NCBI RefSeq assembly: GCF_900491745.1 | Contig: NZ_UETR01000015.1 | Span: 1-64,000 of the forward strand | DNA from: Amarolinea aalborgensis | GTDB taxonomy: Bacteria; Chloroflexota; Anaerolineae; SSC4; Amarolineaceae | DNA: 64,000 bases | Direction: 5' to 3' | Shown here: piece by piece, positions 1 through 8,887 of the stretch | Position numbering within the stretch: position 1 is the stretch's first letter | Layout of the letters: every line of letters starts with the position of its first letter | Position numbers and translations under genes: made by a program | The notes under the pieces: generated by a model | Told to the model about the DNA's origin: nothing | Seen by the model: only the letters and a program-made list of their open reading frames with translations | Database searches by the model: none

Positions 1-306
1 ACAGGCTCACCGCACGGTTCGACAGGCTCACCGCACGGGGCCTGAGCTTGTCGAAGGCCGCTGCCACCACGGCCAAGCCCAACCCGCGTGGCTTACGCGG
101 CTGAAATACGCCCGTTACAAGATGCCAGCCCCTCCGGGGCCGTCAGGCCCGCCAGGGCCTTCCACCTCGTAGCCCGATCCGTTCACGGTCGGGCGGCGTT
201 GTTGGTGCGCACGCTATCGGGCCAGCAACCCCGCCGGAGGCCAAAGGCCATCCGGCTACAAGGTGCAAGCCCCTCTGGGGCTACGCCCCGAAATTGAAAT
301 GCACCC
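1..306 (+). repeat. Dispersed intergenic repeat, copy 1 (left end outside window)
   Basis: No credible gene lies before position 676. This stretch matches the repeat at 62620-63023 in the same orientation and the one at 24571-25147 in reverse. Shared landmarks are a doubled 'ggttcgacaggctcaccgca' unit, a 'cctgagcttgtcgaag' arm that can pair with it, a 'ttcacggtcgggcggcgtt' core, and the terminal motif 'cgaaattgaaatgcaccc' at 289-306. That terminal motif is the inverted partner of the 'gggtgcatttca' ends seen in other copies. Positions 307-675 hold no recognisable gene; only a possible weak promoter is seen, with 'tatact' at 513-518. Confidence 0.7.
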
Positions 307-675
307 GTTTTTGGGCCGGGGATTCCAGGCGCAGCACACATTCAACCACTCGGCACCCATGCCATGGTGCGTGAACACGAAGAAACGGCAAGGCCAGGCG
401 CAGCTTGGCAGCATCTTTGGATTCTTTGTGATCTTTGTGGTCGAGAGCCTGACCGCATTGGGAGCTGCTGGTTTTGGGCTGTGAGCAAGATGACAAGCAG
501 CCGGGAATCGGTTATACTGACTTTGGGCATGGTTCTTTCTGTGAGAATGCTGCTCTCGTTTTAACCCGATAACAGGCCGCGGATGAACACGGATCGCTGT
601 GGATGGCTTGTTTTCATCTATTGTTGTGCGCCCCCGCGCATGGCCGACCGACTAAGAAATCTGCGAGGTCATCTC

Positions 676-2244
676 ATGTCTTCAAAGCTACAGAGGGTCT
701 GCTGGTTGTTGGTTGTTACTCTATTGGCTGTTGGCCCGCGCGCAGGGCTGGCAGCTTCTGCTTCCCCCCGGCAAGTCTTGGTGCGAATCTGGCTGGCGGC
801 GCCGGAGGCTGACACGGCGCCGTTGGCGCACGCGCCCTTGACCCCGCTGACGCGTGAACCCCTGCCGCAGCCGTACATCCTGGCCCGCGCCGATGACGCC
901 GGACTCGCCTGGCTGTCCGTGCACGGTTTCGCGGCCGAAATCCTGGACCCCGACGCCGGCGCCGCGCGTTATATGATGGTGGATATGACCGGGCCGGCCG
1001 CGCACGATGAGCTGTTTGCCAGCGGCCGCCTGCTGTACGCGGATGAAAGTCGCGCCTTGTGGCGGCTGGCGGCCAGCGCGGAGGTCCACGTCAGTCACCA
1101 CGCCTGGCCGCTGGACACGCCGATCCGTCTGCTGCCGCGCGCGGGTGCGCCGCCGCCCGCGGCCGTGACGCCGCTGCCCCTGGTGCAGGAGATGATAGAC
1201 CAGGTCAATCTGCCGCGGCTGTTGACCACCGCCAACGAGTTGAGCGGGCAGACGTCGGCCCTTATTAACGGCCAGCCGTATACCATCACCTCGCGCAACT
1301 CGCTCAGCGGCGCACCGGTGACGCAGGCAGTCGCTTACATGGTTGAGCGTATGCAGCGCTTGGGCCTGACCGTCACCACCCACACCTGGAACGCGTCGCG
1401 GCCGCCCAACGTGATCGCCGAAAAGCCGGGCCTGAACCTGGGCGCGGGCATTTACATCCTCTGCGCGCACCTGGACGACATGCCGAGCAGCGGCCTCGCG
1501 CCCGGCGCGGACGACAACGGCAGCGGCTCCATTGCCGTGCTGCACGCCGCGGAGATTCTCGCGCCCTACCACTTCGACGCCACGGTGCGTTTTGTCCTGT
1601 TCACCGGCGAGGAGCAGGGGCTGTATGGCAGCGCCGCGTATGCCCAACTGGTGCAGAACCAGGATGTGCGCGGGGTGTTGAACATGGACATGATTGCCTG
1701 GGACAGTACGGGTGGTCCGAATATGGACTTACATGCCAACAGCAGTATTGCTGGCAGCATGGCGTTGGCGCAGGTCTTCGCGGATGTTGTGAGCGCCTAC
1801 GGCATCAACCTGACACCGGCGATCTACAGCAACGGCTCGAGCGCCAGCGACCACGCGTCGTTTTGGAACGTGGGCATTCCCGCGTTCCTGGTGATCGAGA
1901 ATTACCGCTCCGATCCCCCGGTCGCCGCCGACTTCAACGCCTACTATCACACGTCGAATGACCGCACGGCGTACTACAACCAGACCTTTTTGACCGACAT
2001 GACCAAGGCCTCGCTGGGGACCTTCGCGCATATGGCCGGGGTGCGCGCCGACTGCTACTGGGCCGATCTGAACTGTGATTCGATGGTGACAACCCTCGAC
2101 ATCACAACGATTGCGGGGCATTGGCGGGCGAGCCAGGGCCAATGGAACTACAGTCGCGCCTATGACATGGACAACGACGGGGAAATCACCGTCGCCGACA
2201 TCCAGCGGGTGTCTGCGGCCTGGGGCTGGATTGGGCCTGGCTAA
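676..2244 (+). CDS. Secreted M28-family zinc aminopeptidase with C-terminal dockerin-like domain
   Basis: Probable exported metallo-aminopeptidase that removes N-terminal residues from peptides outside the cell. The ORF is open from 583, but the ATG at 676 is preferred: it follows 'gagg' at good spacing and opens a typical signal peptide (basic start, hydrophobic LLVVTLLAV, AxA-like cleavage region). M28 zinc and catalytic motifs are in order: AHLDDM, GADDNGSG, FTGEEQGLYGS (catalytic Glu), LNMDMIAWD and SDHASFW. The last about 60 residues carry two dockerin-like, EF-hand-style calcium loops (DLNCDSMVTTLDI and DMDNDGEITVADI), which usually anchor secreted enzymes to cohesins. No cohesin or scaffold gene is visible here, so the partner is unknown. 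The family call is firm; the substrate is not. Confidence 0.85.
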   Translation: MSSKLQRVCWLLVVTLLAVGPRAGLAASASPRQVLVRIWLAAPEADTAPLAHAPLTPLTREPLPQPYILARADDAGLAWLSVHGFAAEILDPDAGAARYMMVDMTGPAAHDELFASGRLLYADESRALWRLAASAEVHVSHHAWPLDTPIRLLPRAGAPPPAAVTPLPLVQEMIDQVNLPRLLTTANELSGQTSALINGQPYTITSRNSLSGAPVTQAVAYMVERMQRLGLTVTTHTWNASRPPNVIAEKPGLNLGAGIYILCAHLDDMPSSGLAPGADDNGSGSIAVLHAAEILAPYHFDATVRFVLFTGEEQGLYGSAAYAQLVQNQDVRGVLNMDMIAWDSTGGPNMDLHANSSIAGSMALAQVFADVVSAYGINLTPAIYSNGSSASDHASFWNVGIPAFLVIENYRSDPPVAADFNAYYHTSNDRTAYYNQTFLTDMTKASLGTFAHMAGVRADCYWADLNCDSMVTTLDITTIAGHWRASQGQWNYSRAYDMDNDGEITVADIQRVSAAWGWIGPG

Positions 2245-2305
2245 GCGAGCGCGGTTTGGCGACCCGCTGGGCGTGAAGCGGTCTGCGGCTCTCCGCGCAG
2301 GCGCT

Positions 2306-4021
2306 TCACGCCACCCACAACGGCACGAGCGCGAACTGGTCCACATCCACCAGGCCGAGATCGGTCAGCTTGAGGTGTGGAATCACTTCCAGGGCCGAAA
2401 AGCTCATCGCCATGAACGGATCGTGCATGGCAGCGCCCAGCGCGTGCGCGGCGCTCAGCAAATCGTCGTAGCCGCTGCGCACCGCCTCGATGGGCTGATC
2501 GGACATCAGGCCGGCCACGGGGAGCGGCAGCTGCGCCAGGGCCTGGTCGCCTTCCGCGACCACCAGACCGCCGCGCATCGCACCGACGGCGCGCGCGGCC
2601 GTCATCATGCTGCGGTCGTCCGCGCCGATCACGACCAGGTTGTGGTGATCGTGCGCGACCGTGCCGGCCAGCGCGCCGCGAGTCAAGCCGAAGCGTTTGA
2701 TGAAGCCTTTGCCCACATGCCCACTGTTCTGATGCCGCTCCACGACCGCCATTTTGAGCAGATCGCGCGCCGGATCCGCCACAGCCAGCCCATCGCGCAG
2801 CGTGGGCGCTTCGATCAGATGCTCGGTGATGAGTTGATCCTCGATCGCGCCGATGACGCGCACCGCGCGGCCGGCGGCCGGAATGGCAAAGTCCAGGCTG
2901 TCCCAATCCACATTCATAGAGCTGCGCACGCGCGGCTGGCGCTGCCTGGCGCTGCCCGGCCACGGCAGCAAGCGCCCATCTTCGGCCACCACCTGTCCGG
3001 CGCGGTAGACGCGCTTGACCCTGAAATCGGCCAATGACTCAAAGACAATCAGGTCCGCCACACGCCCTGGCGCCACCGCGCCGCGATCCCGCAGCCCAAA
3101 CCATTCGCTGGGGTTGAGGGTTGCCATTTGAATCGCGGTGACGGGCGGGATGCCGGCCTGCATGGCCGAGCGCACCATGAAATCAATACCGCCCAGGTCA
3201 AGCAGGTCCGCGGGCTGGCGGTCATCCGTACAAAAGCAGATGCGGCGGCTGGTCGCGGGGGTGATGAGCGGCAGGAGGGTGTGCAGATTGTGCGCATTGG
3301 TGGCCTCGCGGATGAAGATGACCATGCCGCGACGCAGCTTCTCCATCGCTTCGTCTACTGTGGTGCACTCATGGTCCGAGCCGATGCCCGCGCTGGCGTA
3401 CGCGTTGAGCTGACGGCCGTGCACGCCGGGCGCGTGTCCATCCAACGGCCGACCGTGAAACGCGGCCAGCTTGGCCAGCACGCCTTCGTCGCCGTTGATC
3501 ACGCCCGGATAGTTCATGACCTCGGCCAGGCCGAGCACCCAGGGATTGTGACGCAGGTCGGCAATGTCCTCTGCCTCCAGGCGCGCGCCGGTGGTTTCCA
3601 TGTGGGTGGCTGGCACGCACGATGGAACGTTGACATAAACCGTGAGCGGGCCGTATTTGGCCGTCTCCAGCATATAGCGGATGCCGTCCAGCCCCAGGAC
3701 GTTGGCGATCTCATGCGGATCGGTGACGACGGTGGTGGTGCCATGCGGCGTCACAGCGCGCGCAAATTGGGGCACGGTGCAGAGCGAACTTTCGATGTGC
3801 ACGTGGGCGTCCAGCAGACCGGGCGCCACGAACGCGCCGTCCAGGTCGTGCACCTCCCGCGCCGGATAGCCGTCGCCAAAGCCCACGACGTTATCGCCCG
3901 CGATCACGATGTCCGTTTCTTCGATCGCGCCGGAGAACACATTGACCAGGCGCGCATGGCGTAAAACCAGGTCGGCCGGGGCTGCGCCACGGGCCGCCGC
4001 CAATCGTTCCTGCATGTTCAT
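2306..4021 (-). CDS. ade: Adenine deaminase
   Basis: Amidohydrolase converting adenine to hypoxanthine and ammonia in purine salvage (EC 3.5.4.2). The 571-aa length fits bacterial Ade. The N-terminal composite domain is followed by the metal motif DAHVHIESSL, then GTTTVVTDPHEIANVLG and a PSCVPATHMETTGA segment, all characteristic of Ade rather than of dihydroorotase or urease-like relatives. It starts with ATG at 4021. The neighbouring divergent operon encodes a BMP-type purine nucleoside importer, and an 8-oxoguanine-deaminase-like enzyme lies at 13755-15104, so the three form a purine uptake and salvage neighbourhood. It is probably cytoplasmic and manganese or iron dependent, as known for the family. 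Confidence 0.93.
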   Translation of the reverse strand: MNMQERLAAARGAAPADLVLRHARLVNVFSGAIEETDIVIAGDNVVGFGDGYPAREVHDLDGAFVAPGLLDAHVHIESSLCTVPQFARAVTPHGTTTVVTDPHEIANVLGLDGIRYMLETAKYGPLTVYVNVPSCVPATHMETTGARLEAEDIADLRHNPWVLGLAEVMNYPGVINGDEGVLAKLAAFHGRPLDGHAPGVHGRQLNAYASAGIGSDHECTTVDEAMEKLRRGMVIFIREATNAHNLHTLLPLITPATSRRICFCTDDRQPADLLDLGGIDFMVRSAMQAGIPPVTAIQMATLNPSEWFGLRDRGAVAPGRVADLIVFESLADFRVKRVYRAGQVVAEDGRLLPWPGSARQRQPRVRSSMNVDWDSLDFAIPAAGRAVRVIGAIEDQLITEHLIEAPTLRDGLAVADPARDLLKMAVVERHQNSGHVGKGFIKRFGLTRGALAGTVAHDHHNLVVIGADDRSMMTAARAVGAMRGGLVVAEGDQALAQLPLPVAGLMSDQPIEAVRSGYDDLLSAAHALGAAMHDPFMAMSFSALEVIPHLKLTDLGLVDVDQFALVPLWVA

Positions 4022-4210
4022 AGCGTTACTCTCCCCAACACGGTCTCGGCCACGAATTCCACGAATTTCACGAAATGCCTCTGCTGTCTTGGTGGAATTT
4101 GTGTCGTTCGCGGCAGGAAAACCGCTGCGCTTTATGCAAGAATTCTACTGCTGCGCTTTTACACCATTATAGCATACACAACAACCAACACCCCAAACCA
4201 ATCTCCGATC

Positions 4211-4701
4211 GGGGTGCATTTCAAACTGGGGGCGCGTCGGGCGATTGAGGCTTCGTCGTGAGCTCAGCCGAACGATCGCTGCAACCCCGGCAAAGCCCAA
4301 CCTTCGTGGGCTGCGCCCCCCAACTGAAACAGCAACCTTTTGGGGGGCCGAAGGCGAACCTGACCGGGCGAAACAGAACCTCTGCGCTCGATCCTCAGGC
4401 CATGACCCCAAAACGCGGCATCGTGAGTGATGCCGCTATCCTCGCAGGATTGGTGCCTGTCCCGTAGGGACACCTGACCCTAGATGATCGCACCCATCCG
4501 TGTCCGTCCCGTAGGGACGGTTGAACTCCTCTCTCGTAGGATAGCCCTCATTCAATCGTCCCTACGGGACGACGGCGCGGGGGGCGTCATCGGTCTCAAG
4601 TCAAGGCGTCCCTACGGGACGATTGCATTTCAATCCTGGCGGGAAGCGATCTGAGCTTACGCCAACGGCTCAGCGATTGCCCCCAAACTGAAATGCACCC
4701 C
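4211..4701. repeat. Dispersed intergenic repeat, copy 2 (TIR-bounded), with palindromic CGTCCC units
   Basis: The 4022-4873 gap has no gene. Most of it is a 491-bp element bounded by GGGGTGCATTTCA at 4211 and TGAAATGCACCCC ending at 4701, an inverted pair. Inside are four palindromes of the form CGTCCC-TA/GTA-GGGACG, at 4457-4471, 4505-4519, 4557-4571 and 4607-4621; the last two repeat with a 50-bp period. Immediately outside the right end are three heptamers 'cgatctc'. Confidence 0.65.
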
Positions 4702-4744
4702 TCCGATCTCCGATCTCCGATCTCCCCTCTTCCTTGTGCGCAGT

Positions 4745-4772
4745 TTGAGAATCGTTTCACGTATGTTATAAT
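4745..4772 (+). promoter_or_regulatory. Sigma-70-type promoter of the nucleoside importer operon
   Basis: TTGAGA at 4745-4750 and a perfect TATAAT at 4767-4772 are separated by 16 bp. They lie about 100 bp upstream of the binding-protein ATG at 4874, which has an 'aggagga' ribosome site. Confidence 0.7.
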
Positions 4773-4873
4773 CCTTTTGCCGCACGTGTCCAGTGTCCTA
4801 TCCCGTCGAGCCTGGCCGGCCCCCATCTCGTGTTTGTCTGCATGCGAAACAACCTGTATGAGGAGGAGAGTGT

Positions 4874-6130
4874 ATGGTTTCCAAACGCCTGTGGGGCTTG
4901 ATGGCCCTGCTGTTGATTTCAGCCCTGGTGTTGAGCGCCTGTAGCCCGGCCGCCACACCCACCGTGACCACTGAGCAGCCAACGGCCGCCGCGGCCGCGC
5001 CGACCAAAGCCGCGGAGCCTGTCGCATTCAAGTTTGGGCTGATCCTGGTTGGCCCCTACAACGATCATGGCTGGAGCGAGGCGCACTACCAGGCTGGCAA
5101 GTACGTCGAGTCGAAGATTCCCGGGGCCACGATGGTCTACGTGGACAACGTCAACCCCGGCGCCAAGCCTGGCGTCACCGTGCCACAGCTGGTAGATGAC
5201 CTGGTGGGTCAGGGCGTCAAGATCGTCTTCACCACCTCGGATGATTTCAAGGATGGTACGCTCGAAGCCGCGATCAAGCACCCAGACCTGCCGATTGTCA
5301 ATGTCTCCGGCGATCATGCCTGGAAGGATGGCAAGGACTTCAAGGCGCCCAGCAACCTGAGCAACTTCATGGGGCGCATGGAATATGGCAAGATGATTGC
5401 TGGCTGCGCGGCCGCTCTGACGACGCAGACGGGCAAGATCGGCTACCTTGGCCCATTGATTAACGACGAGACGCGGCGCCTGGCCGCTTCGGTGTTCCTG
5501 GGCGCTCGCTACTGCTGGACTGAGGTCGCCAAGAAGGATGCGAAGGCGCTCAGCTTCAAGGTGACCTGGATCGGCTTCTGGTTCAACATTCCCGGCCAGA
5601 CGCTGGATCCGACCAAGGTGGCGGATGATTTCTACAACAACGGCTACGATGTTGTGCTGTCCGGCATTGACACCACCGAGGCGCTGGTGGAAGGCGGCAA
5701 GATGGCACAGGCCGGCAAGAAGGCCTGGACTGTGCCTTACGATTATAAGGACGCCTGCAAGGAAGCCGAAGACATCTGCCTCGGCGTGCCGTACTTCAAC
5801 TGGGGCCCGGCCTATATCAAGGCCGTGCAGATGGTGATGGATGGCAAGTGGGCGCAGTATTGGGACTGGAACGCGCCAGACTGGGCCGACATCAACAATC
5901 CGGACAGCAGCGCGGTCGGTTTTGTCAAGGGCAAGGGGCTGAGTGCAGACGCCGCGGCGAACGTGGACACGTTCATCAAGGGCCTGGCCGATGGCTCTAT
6001 TAACTTGTTCAAAGGCCCGCTCAACTTCCAGGACGGGTCGGCCTATCTAAAGGATGGCGAGGTCGCCACCGATCTGCAAGTGTGGTATCTGCCGCAGTTG
6101 CTTGAGGGCATGGAAGGTCCGAGCAAGTAA
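4874..6130 (+). CDS. BMP family ABC transporter substrate-binding lipoprotein (purine nucleoside type)
   Basis: Cell-surface lipoprotein that captures the substrate for the ABC importer encoded downstream. The N-terminus is a lipoprotein signal with lipobox LSAC at about residues 20-23, followed by an Ala/Thr/Pro-rich linker. The mature part opens with KFGLILVGPYNDHGWSEAHY and continues with VDDLVGQGVKIVFTTSDDF and VSGDHAWKDG, typical of Bmp/PnrA/Med-like proteins of the type I periplasmic-binding fold. It is the first gene of the operon, with its own strong promoter and ribosome site, and a perfect terminator-like hairpin follows it. Known relatives bind purine nucleosides, and the adjacent adenine deaminase supports that ligand; the exact nucleoside is inferred. 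Confidence 0.88.
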   Translation: MVSKRLWGLMALLLISALVLSACSPAATPTVTTEQPTAAAAAPTKAAEPVAFKFGLILVGPYNDHGWSEAHYQAGKYVESKIPGATMVYVDNVNPGAKPGVTVPQLVDDLVGQGVKIVFTTSDDFKDGTLEAAIKHPDLPIVNVSGDHAWKDGKDFKAPSNLSNFMGRMEYGKMIAGCAAALTTQTGKIGYLGPLINDETRRLAASVFLGARYCWTEVAKKDAKALSFKVTWIGFWFNIPGQTLDPTKVADDFYNNGYDVVLSGIDTTEALVEGGKMAQAGKKAWTVPYDYKDACKEAEDICLGVPYFNWGPAYIKAVQMVMDGKWAQYWDWNAPDWADINNPDSSAVGFVKGKGLSADAAANVDTFIKGLADGSINLFKGPLNFQDGSAYLKDGEVATDLQVWYLPQLLEGMEGPSK

Positions 6131-6141
6131 GCTGGTTGTGT

Positions 6142-6185
6142 CCGTTCTGGCCCGGTGAAAAGCCGGGCCAGAACGGAATTTTTGT
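6142..6185 (+). terminator. Intra-operon hairpin terminator (attenuator) after the binding-protein gene
   Basis: CCGTTCTGGCCCGG at 6142-6155 pairs perfectly (14 bp) with CCGGGCCAGAACGG at 6163-6176 around a 7-nt loop and is followed by a run rich in T. It lies between the binding protein and the ATPase, so it probably lets only part of the transcripts continue. Confidence 0.85.
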
Positions 6186-6246
6186 TTTCAGCGTTCATGG
6201 CTTTGTCCTCCTTTGCTTGCTCTGCCCCCAGATTGGACGCTGCTCT

Positions 6247-7713
6247 GTGAAAGTTGAACTCCGCAACATCCATAAGCACTTCGGGCCAGTGCGCGCGAAC
6301 GACGGCATTAACCTGACCATCGAGCCGGGCACCATTCACGGCATCCTGGGCGAAAACGGCGCGGGCAAGAGCACACTCATGAAGGTGCTGACCGGCTTCA
6401 TCTCCGCGGACGCCGGTGAGATCGTGCTCGACGGCCGCGTGGTGGCCTTGACGTCGCCCGCCGAGGCGGTGCACCTGGGCGTGGGTATGCTGCACCAGGA
6501 CCCGCTCGATTTCCTGGCGCTGCGCGTGCTCGACAACCTGCTCGTCGGCAGCTCAGGCGGCATTTTGCCTGACCGCGCCCGCGCGCGCCAGGCTCTGCAA
6601 GACCTCTGCATCCAATTCGATTTCAAGATTGATCCTGACGCGCAGGTCGCCAGCTTGAGCATCGGCGAACGCCAGCAGTTGGAGATTGCGCGCCTGCTCT
6701 GGCTCGGTGTGCGCGTGCTCATCCTGGATGAGCCGACGACGGCCATCTCGGCGCAGCAGAGGGCCAAGCTCTTTACCGCGCTGCGAAAGCTGGCCGCGCA
6801 GGGCAAGACCGTCATCTTCGTCTCGCACAAGCTGGAAGAGGTGGAAGACCTGTGCACACAAGTGACGGTGATGGCGCGGGGCAAGGTGACGGGCGAGGCG
6901 ACCATGCCCTGTCCCACGGAGCGCCTGGTGCAGATGATGTTTGGCCAGGTCATCACCTTCAAAAAGCGTGAGGCTCTGCCGCTGGGCGAACCGATTGTGG
7001 CCTTGGACCACCTGACGGTCAGCGATTGGCGTCTGGAGGTCAAAGACCTGTCGCTCAAGCTGCTGGCCGGGCAGGTGATCGGCCTGGCCGGGCTGGAGGG
7101 CAGCGGCCAGCGGCTGCTCTTGCAGGCCCTGGGCGGTCTGCTGCGCCCCACGGCCGGGCGCATCCGCATCGGCGGCCAGGACATGACCAACCGCGCCTAT
7201 CGGGCCTACCTGCAAGCGGGGGTGGCTTACGTGCCGGCCAATCGCCTGGCCGAGGGATTGGTGGCTGGTTTGACCGTGACCGAGCACGTGGCCCTGGCCG
7301 AGCGCAAGCAGCCGTTCCTGGTCAACTGGGTGCAGGCCGGCCAGACGGCCGCCGCGCGCATCAAGCAGTTCAACATCAAGGGTGTGCCGGCCAGCCCGGT
7401 CGAGGCGCTGTCGGGCGGCAATCAGCAGCGCACGCTGCTCGGCCTGCTGCCGCCCAATCTGCGCTTGCTGCTGATGGAGCAGCCCACGCGCGGCCTGGAC
7501 ATGGAGTCTATCGAGTACATCTGGGGGCTGCTGCAGGAGCGCACGCGCGCGGGCATGGCGATCGTCTTCGCGTCGGCCGACCTGGACGAACTGCTGGACC
7601 GCAGCGATCATCTCCTGGTCTTTTTTGGCGGCCGCGTCGCGGGACCGCTCGATTCCCGGCAGACCACGGTGGAGCAGTTGGGTGAGCTGATTGGAGGTAA
7701 GGGCTTTGCGTGA
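6247..7713 (+). CDS. ABC transporter ATP-binding protein, two ATPase domains (nucleoside/sugar type)
   Basis: Energises the importer in the cytoplasm. The GTG at 6247 (MKVELRNIHKHFG) is chosen because family members begin here; the reading frame upstream runs through the terminator hairpin. The first ATPase domain has Walker A GENGAGKST, signature LSIGERQQLEIARLL and Walker B VLILDEPT. The second has a degenerate Walker A (LAGLEGSGQRLL, lacking the usual GKS/T), signature LSGGNQQRTLLG and MEQPTRGLD. This double-domain layout with a weakened second P-loop is usual for the RbsA/YufO-like class. The stop overlaps the start of the first permease by 8 bp, which implies translational coupling. Confidence 0.9.
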   Translation: MKVELRNIHKHFGPVRANDGINLTIEPGTIHGILGENGAGKSTLMKVLTGFISADAGEIVLDGRVVALTSPAEAVHLGVGMLHQDPLDFLALRVLDNLLVGSSGGILPDRARARQALQDLCIQFDFKIDPDAQVASLSIGERQQLEIARLLWLGVRVLILDEPTTAISAQQRAKLFTALRKLAAQGKTVIFVSHKLEEVEDLCTQVTVMARGKVTGEATMPCPTERLVQMMFGQVITFKKREALPLGEPIVALDHLTVSDWRLEVKDLSLKLLAGQVIGLAGLEGSGQRLLLQALGGLLRPTAGRIRIGGQDMTNRAYRAYLQAGVAYVPANRLAEGLVAGLTVTEHVALAERKQPFLVNWVQAGQTAAARIKQFNIKGVPASPVEALSGGNQQRTLLGLLPPNLRLLLMEQPTRGLDMESIEYIWGLLQERTRAGMAIVFASADLDELLDRSDHLLVFFGGRVAGPLDSRQTTVEQLGELIGGKGFA

Positions 7714-8767
7714 CACATTTTCGCGGCCGGGAACCAGCCTGGCAGAATGGGCTTTGCGCGCCGGCGGCATGCTGGCGGCCCTGGCGCTCTCCGCCCTGAT
7801 CCTGCTCGCCATCGGCGCGTCGCCGCTCGATGCCTTTGGCTTGATCATCAACGGCGCGTTTGGCTCCTCCGCGCGCCTGGCCTATGTCCTGACGGCCTGG
7901 GCGCCGGTGCTCTTGTGCGCGGCTGGCCTCTTGATCACCTTTGCCGCGGGCCTGTGGAACATCGGCATCGAAGGCCAGGTGGTGCTGGGCGCGATCTTCG
8001 CCACCGGCGTGCTCCGCTGGCTGCAGCCCAGCCTGCCGCCGGCCCTGACGCTGATCGGGGCGGCGCTGGGCGCGGCGCTGGGCGGCGCGTTGTGGGCGGT
8101 GCTGACGGGCCTGCTCAAGCGCTACGGCAACGTCAATGAGATCTTCGGCGGCCTGGGGCTGAACTTCATCGCGGGCAGCCTCACCGTCTACCTGGTGCTC
8201 GGCCCCTGGAAGCGCCCTGGCATCGGCTCCACGAGCGGCACCGAACCGTTCCCGCCGTCGTTGTGGCTGCCGGCCTTTCCCGGCTTCCAGGTCAGCCCGG
8301 TGGAAATCCTGCTGGCCCTCGCCGCGATTACCGTCGTCGGCGTTGCGCTGCGCGGCACCTACTTTGGCCTGCGGCTCAAGGCCATCGGCAAGAACGTGCG
8401 CGCCGCGTACACCCTGGGCGTCTCCACCGATCGCCACATGCTGCTGGCCTTTGCCATCTGCGGCGCGCTCGCGGGACTGGCCGGCTGGGTGTTGATCGTC
8501 GGCACGAGCGCCCGTCACAATCTGTTTCCGCTGATCTCCGGCGGTTATGGCTTCCTGGCGATCCTGGTCGTGCTGCTGGCCAACCTCAGCGCGGCGTGGA
8601 GCGTGCCTATCTCGGTCTTTTTTGCCGCCATCGCCATGGGCAGCCTGCAGCTTGCCTTGCAGCGCCAGCTCGACTCCTCCCTCGGCGGGGTCATTCAGGG
8701 CCTGCTCGTGCTTTCGGTGCTCATCACGCAGGGGCTGCAAGGCCGGTTCTTGCGCCGCAAACCGTGA
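7706..8767 (+). CDS. ABC transporter permease 1 (BMP/nucleoside type)
   Basis: Integral membrane half of the nucleoside importer. The TTG at 7706 is the likely start, because GGAGG at 7693-7697 lies 8 bp upstream inside the ATPase gene; an alternative TTG at 7691 would have no ribosome site. The protein is almost entirely hydrophobic, with about eight to ten membrane segments. It carries the family segments LWNIGIEGQVVLGAIFATG, VNEIFGGLGLNFIAG and GLRLKAIGKNVRAAYTLGV, which match the YufP-like permease group. The next gene, a second permease, is 120 bp downstream. Confidence 0.9.
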   Translation: MRDTFSRPGTSLAEWALRAGGMLAALALSALILLAIGASPLDAFGLIINGAFGSSARLAYVLTAWAPVLLCAAGLLITFAAGLWNIGIEGQVVLGAIFATGVLRWLQPSLPPALTLIGAALGAALGGALWAVLTGLLKRYGNVNEIFGGLGLNFIAGSLTVYLVLGPWKRPGIGSTSGTEPFPPSLWLPAFPGFQVSPVEILLALAAITVVGVALRGTYFGLRLKAIGKNVRAAYTLGVSTDRHMLLAFAICGALAGLAGWVLIVGTSARHNLFPLISGGYGFLAILVVLLANLSAAWSVPISVFFAAIAMGSLQLALQRQLDSSLGGVIQGLLVLSVLITQGLQGRFLRRKP

Positions 8768-8887
8768 CGCGAAGCGGCCGGACGGCTTCAACCGCGCAGG
8801 CGCAAAGGCCGCCAAGAAATTCGTCAAATTCGGGCCATTCGTGGCAAAGAATCCCTATTTGAGGCAGGCGGGACAGAAAAAACGACC

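Noticed and set aside
721..1647. 308-aa minus-strand frame
   Set aside because: Shadow of the M28 peptidase, which has full zinc and catalytic motifs.
4022..4873. A structured RNA gene (RNase P, tmRNA or riboswitch) in this gap
   Set aside because: The structure is explained by palindromic repeats and inverted ends that recur elsewhere. No conserved RNA core motifs were seen.
6553..8827. Two long minus-strand frames (432 and 439 aa)
   Set aside because: Antisense to the ABC ATPase and permease genes; extreme Arg/Gln content and no recognisable domain.
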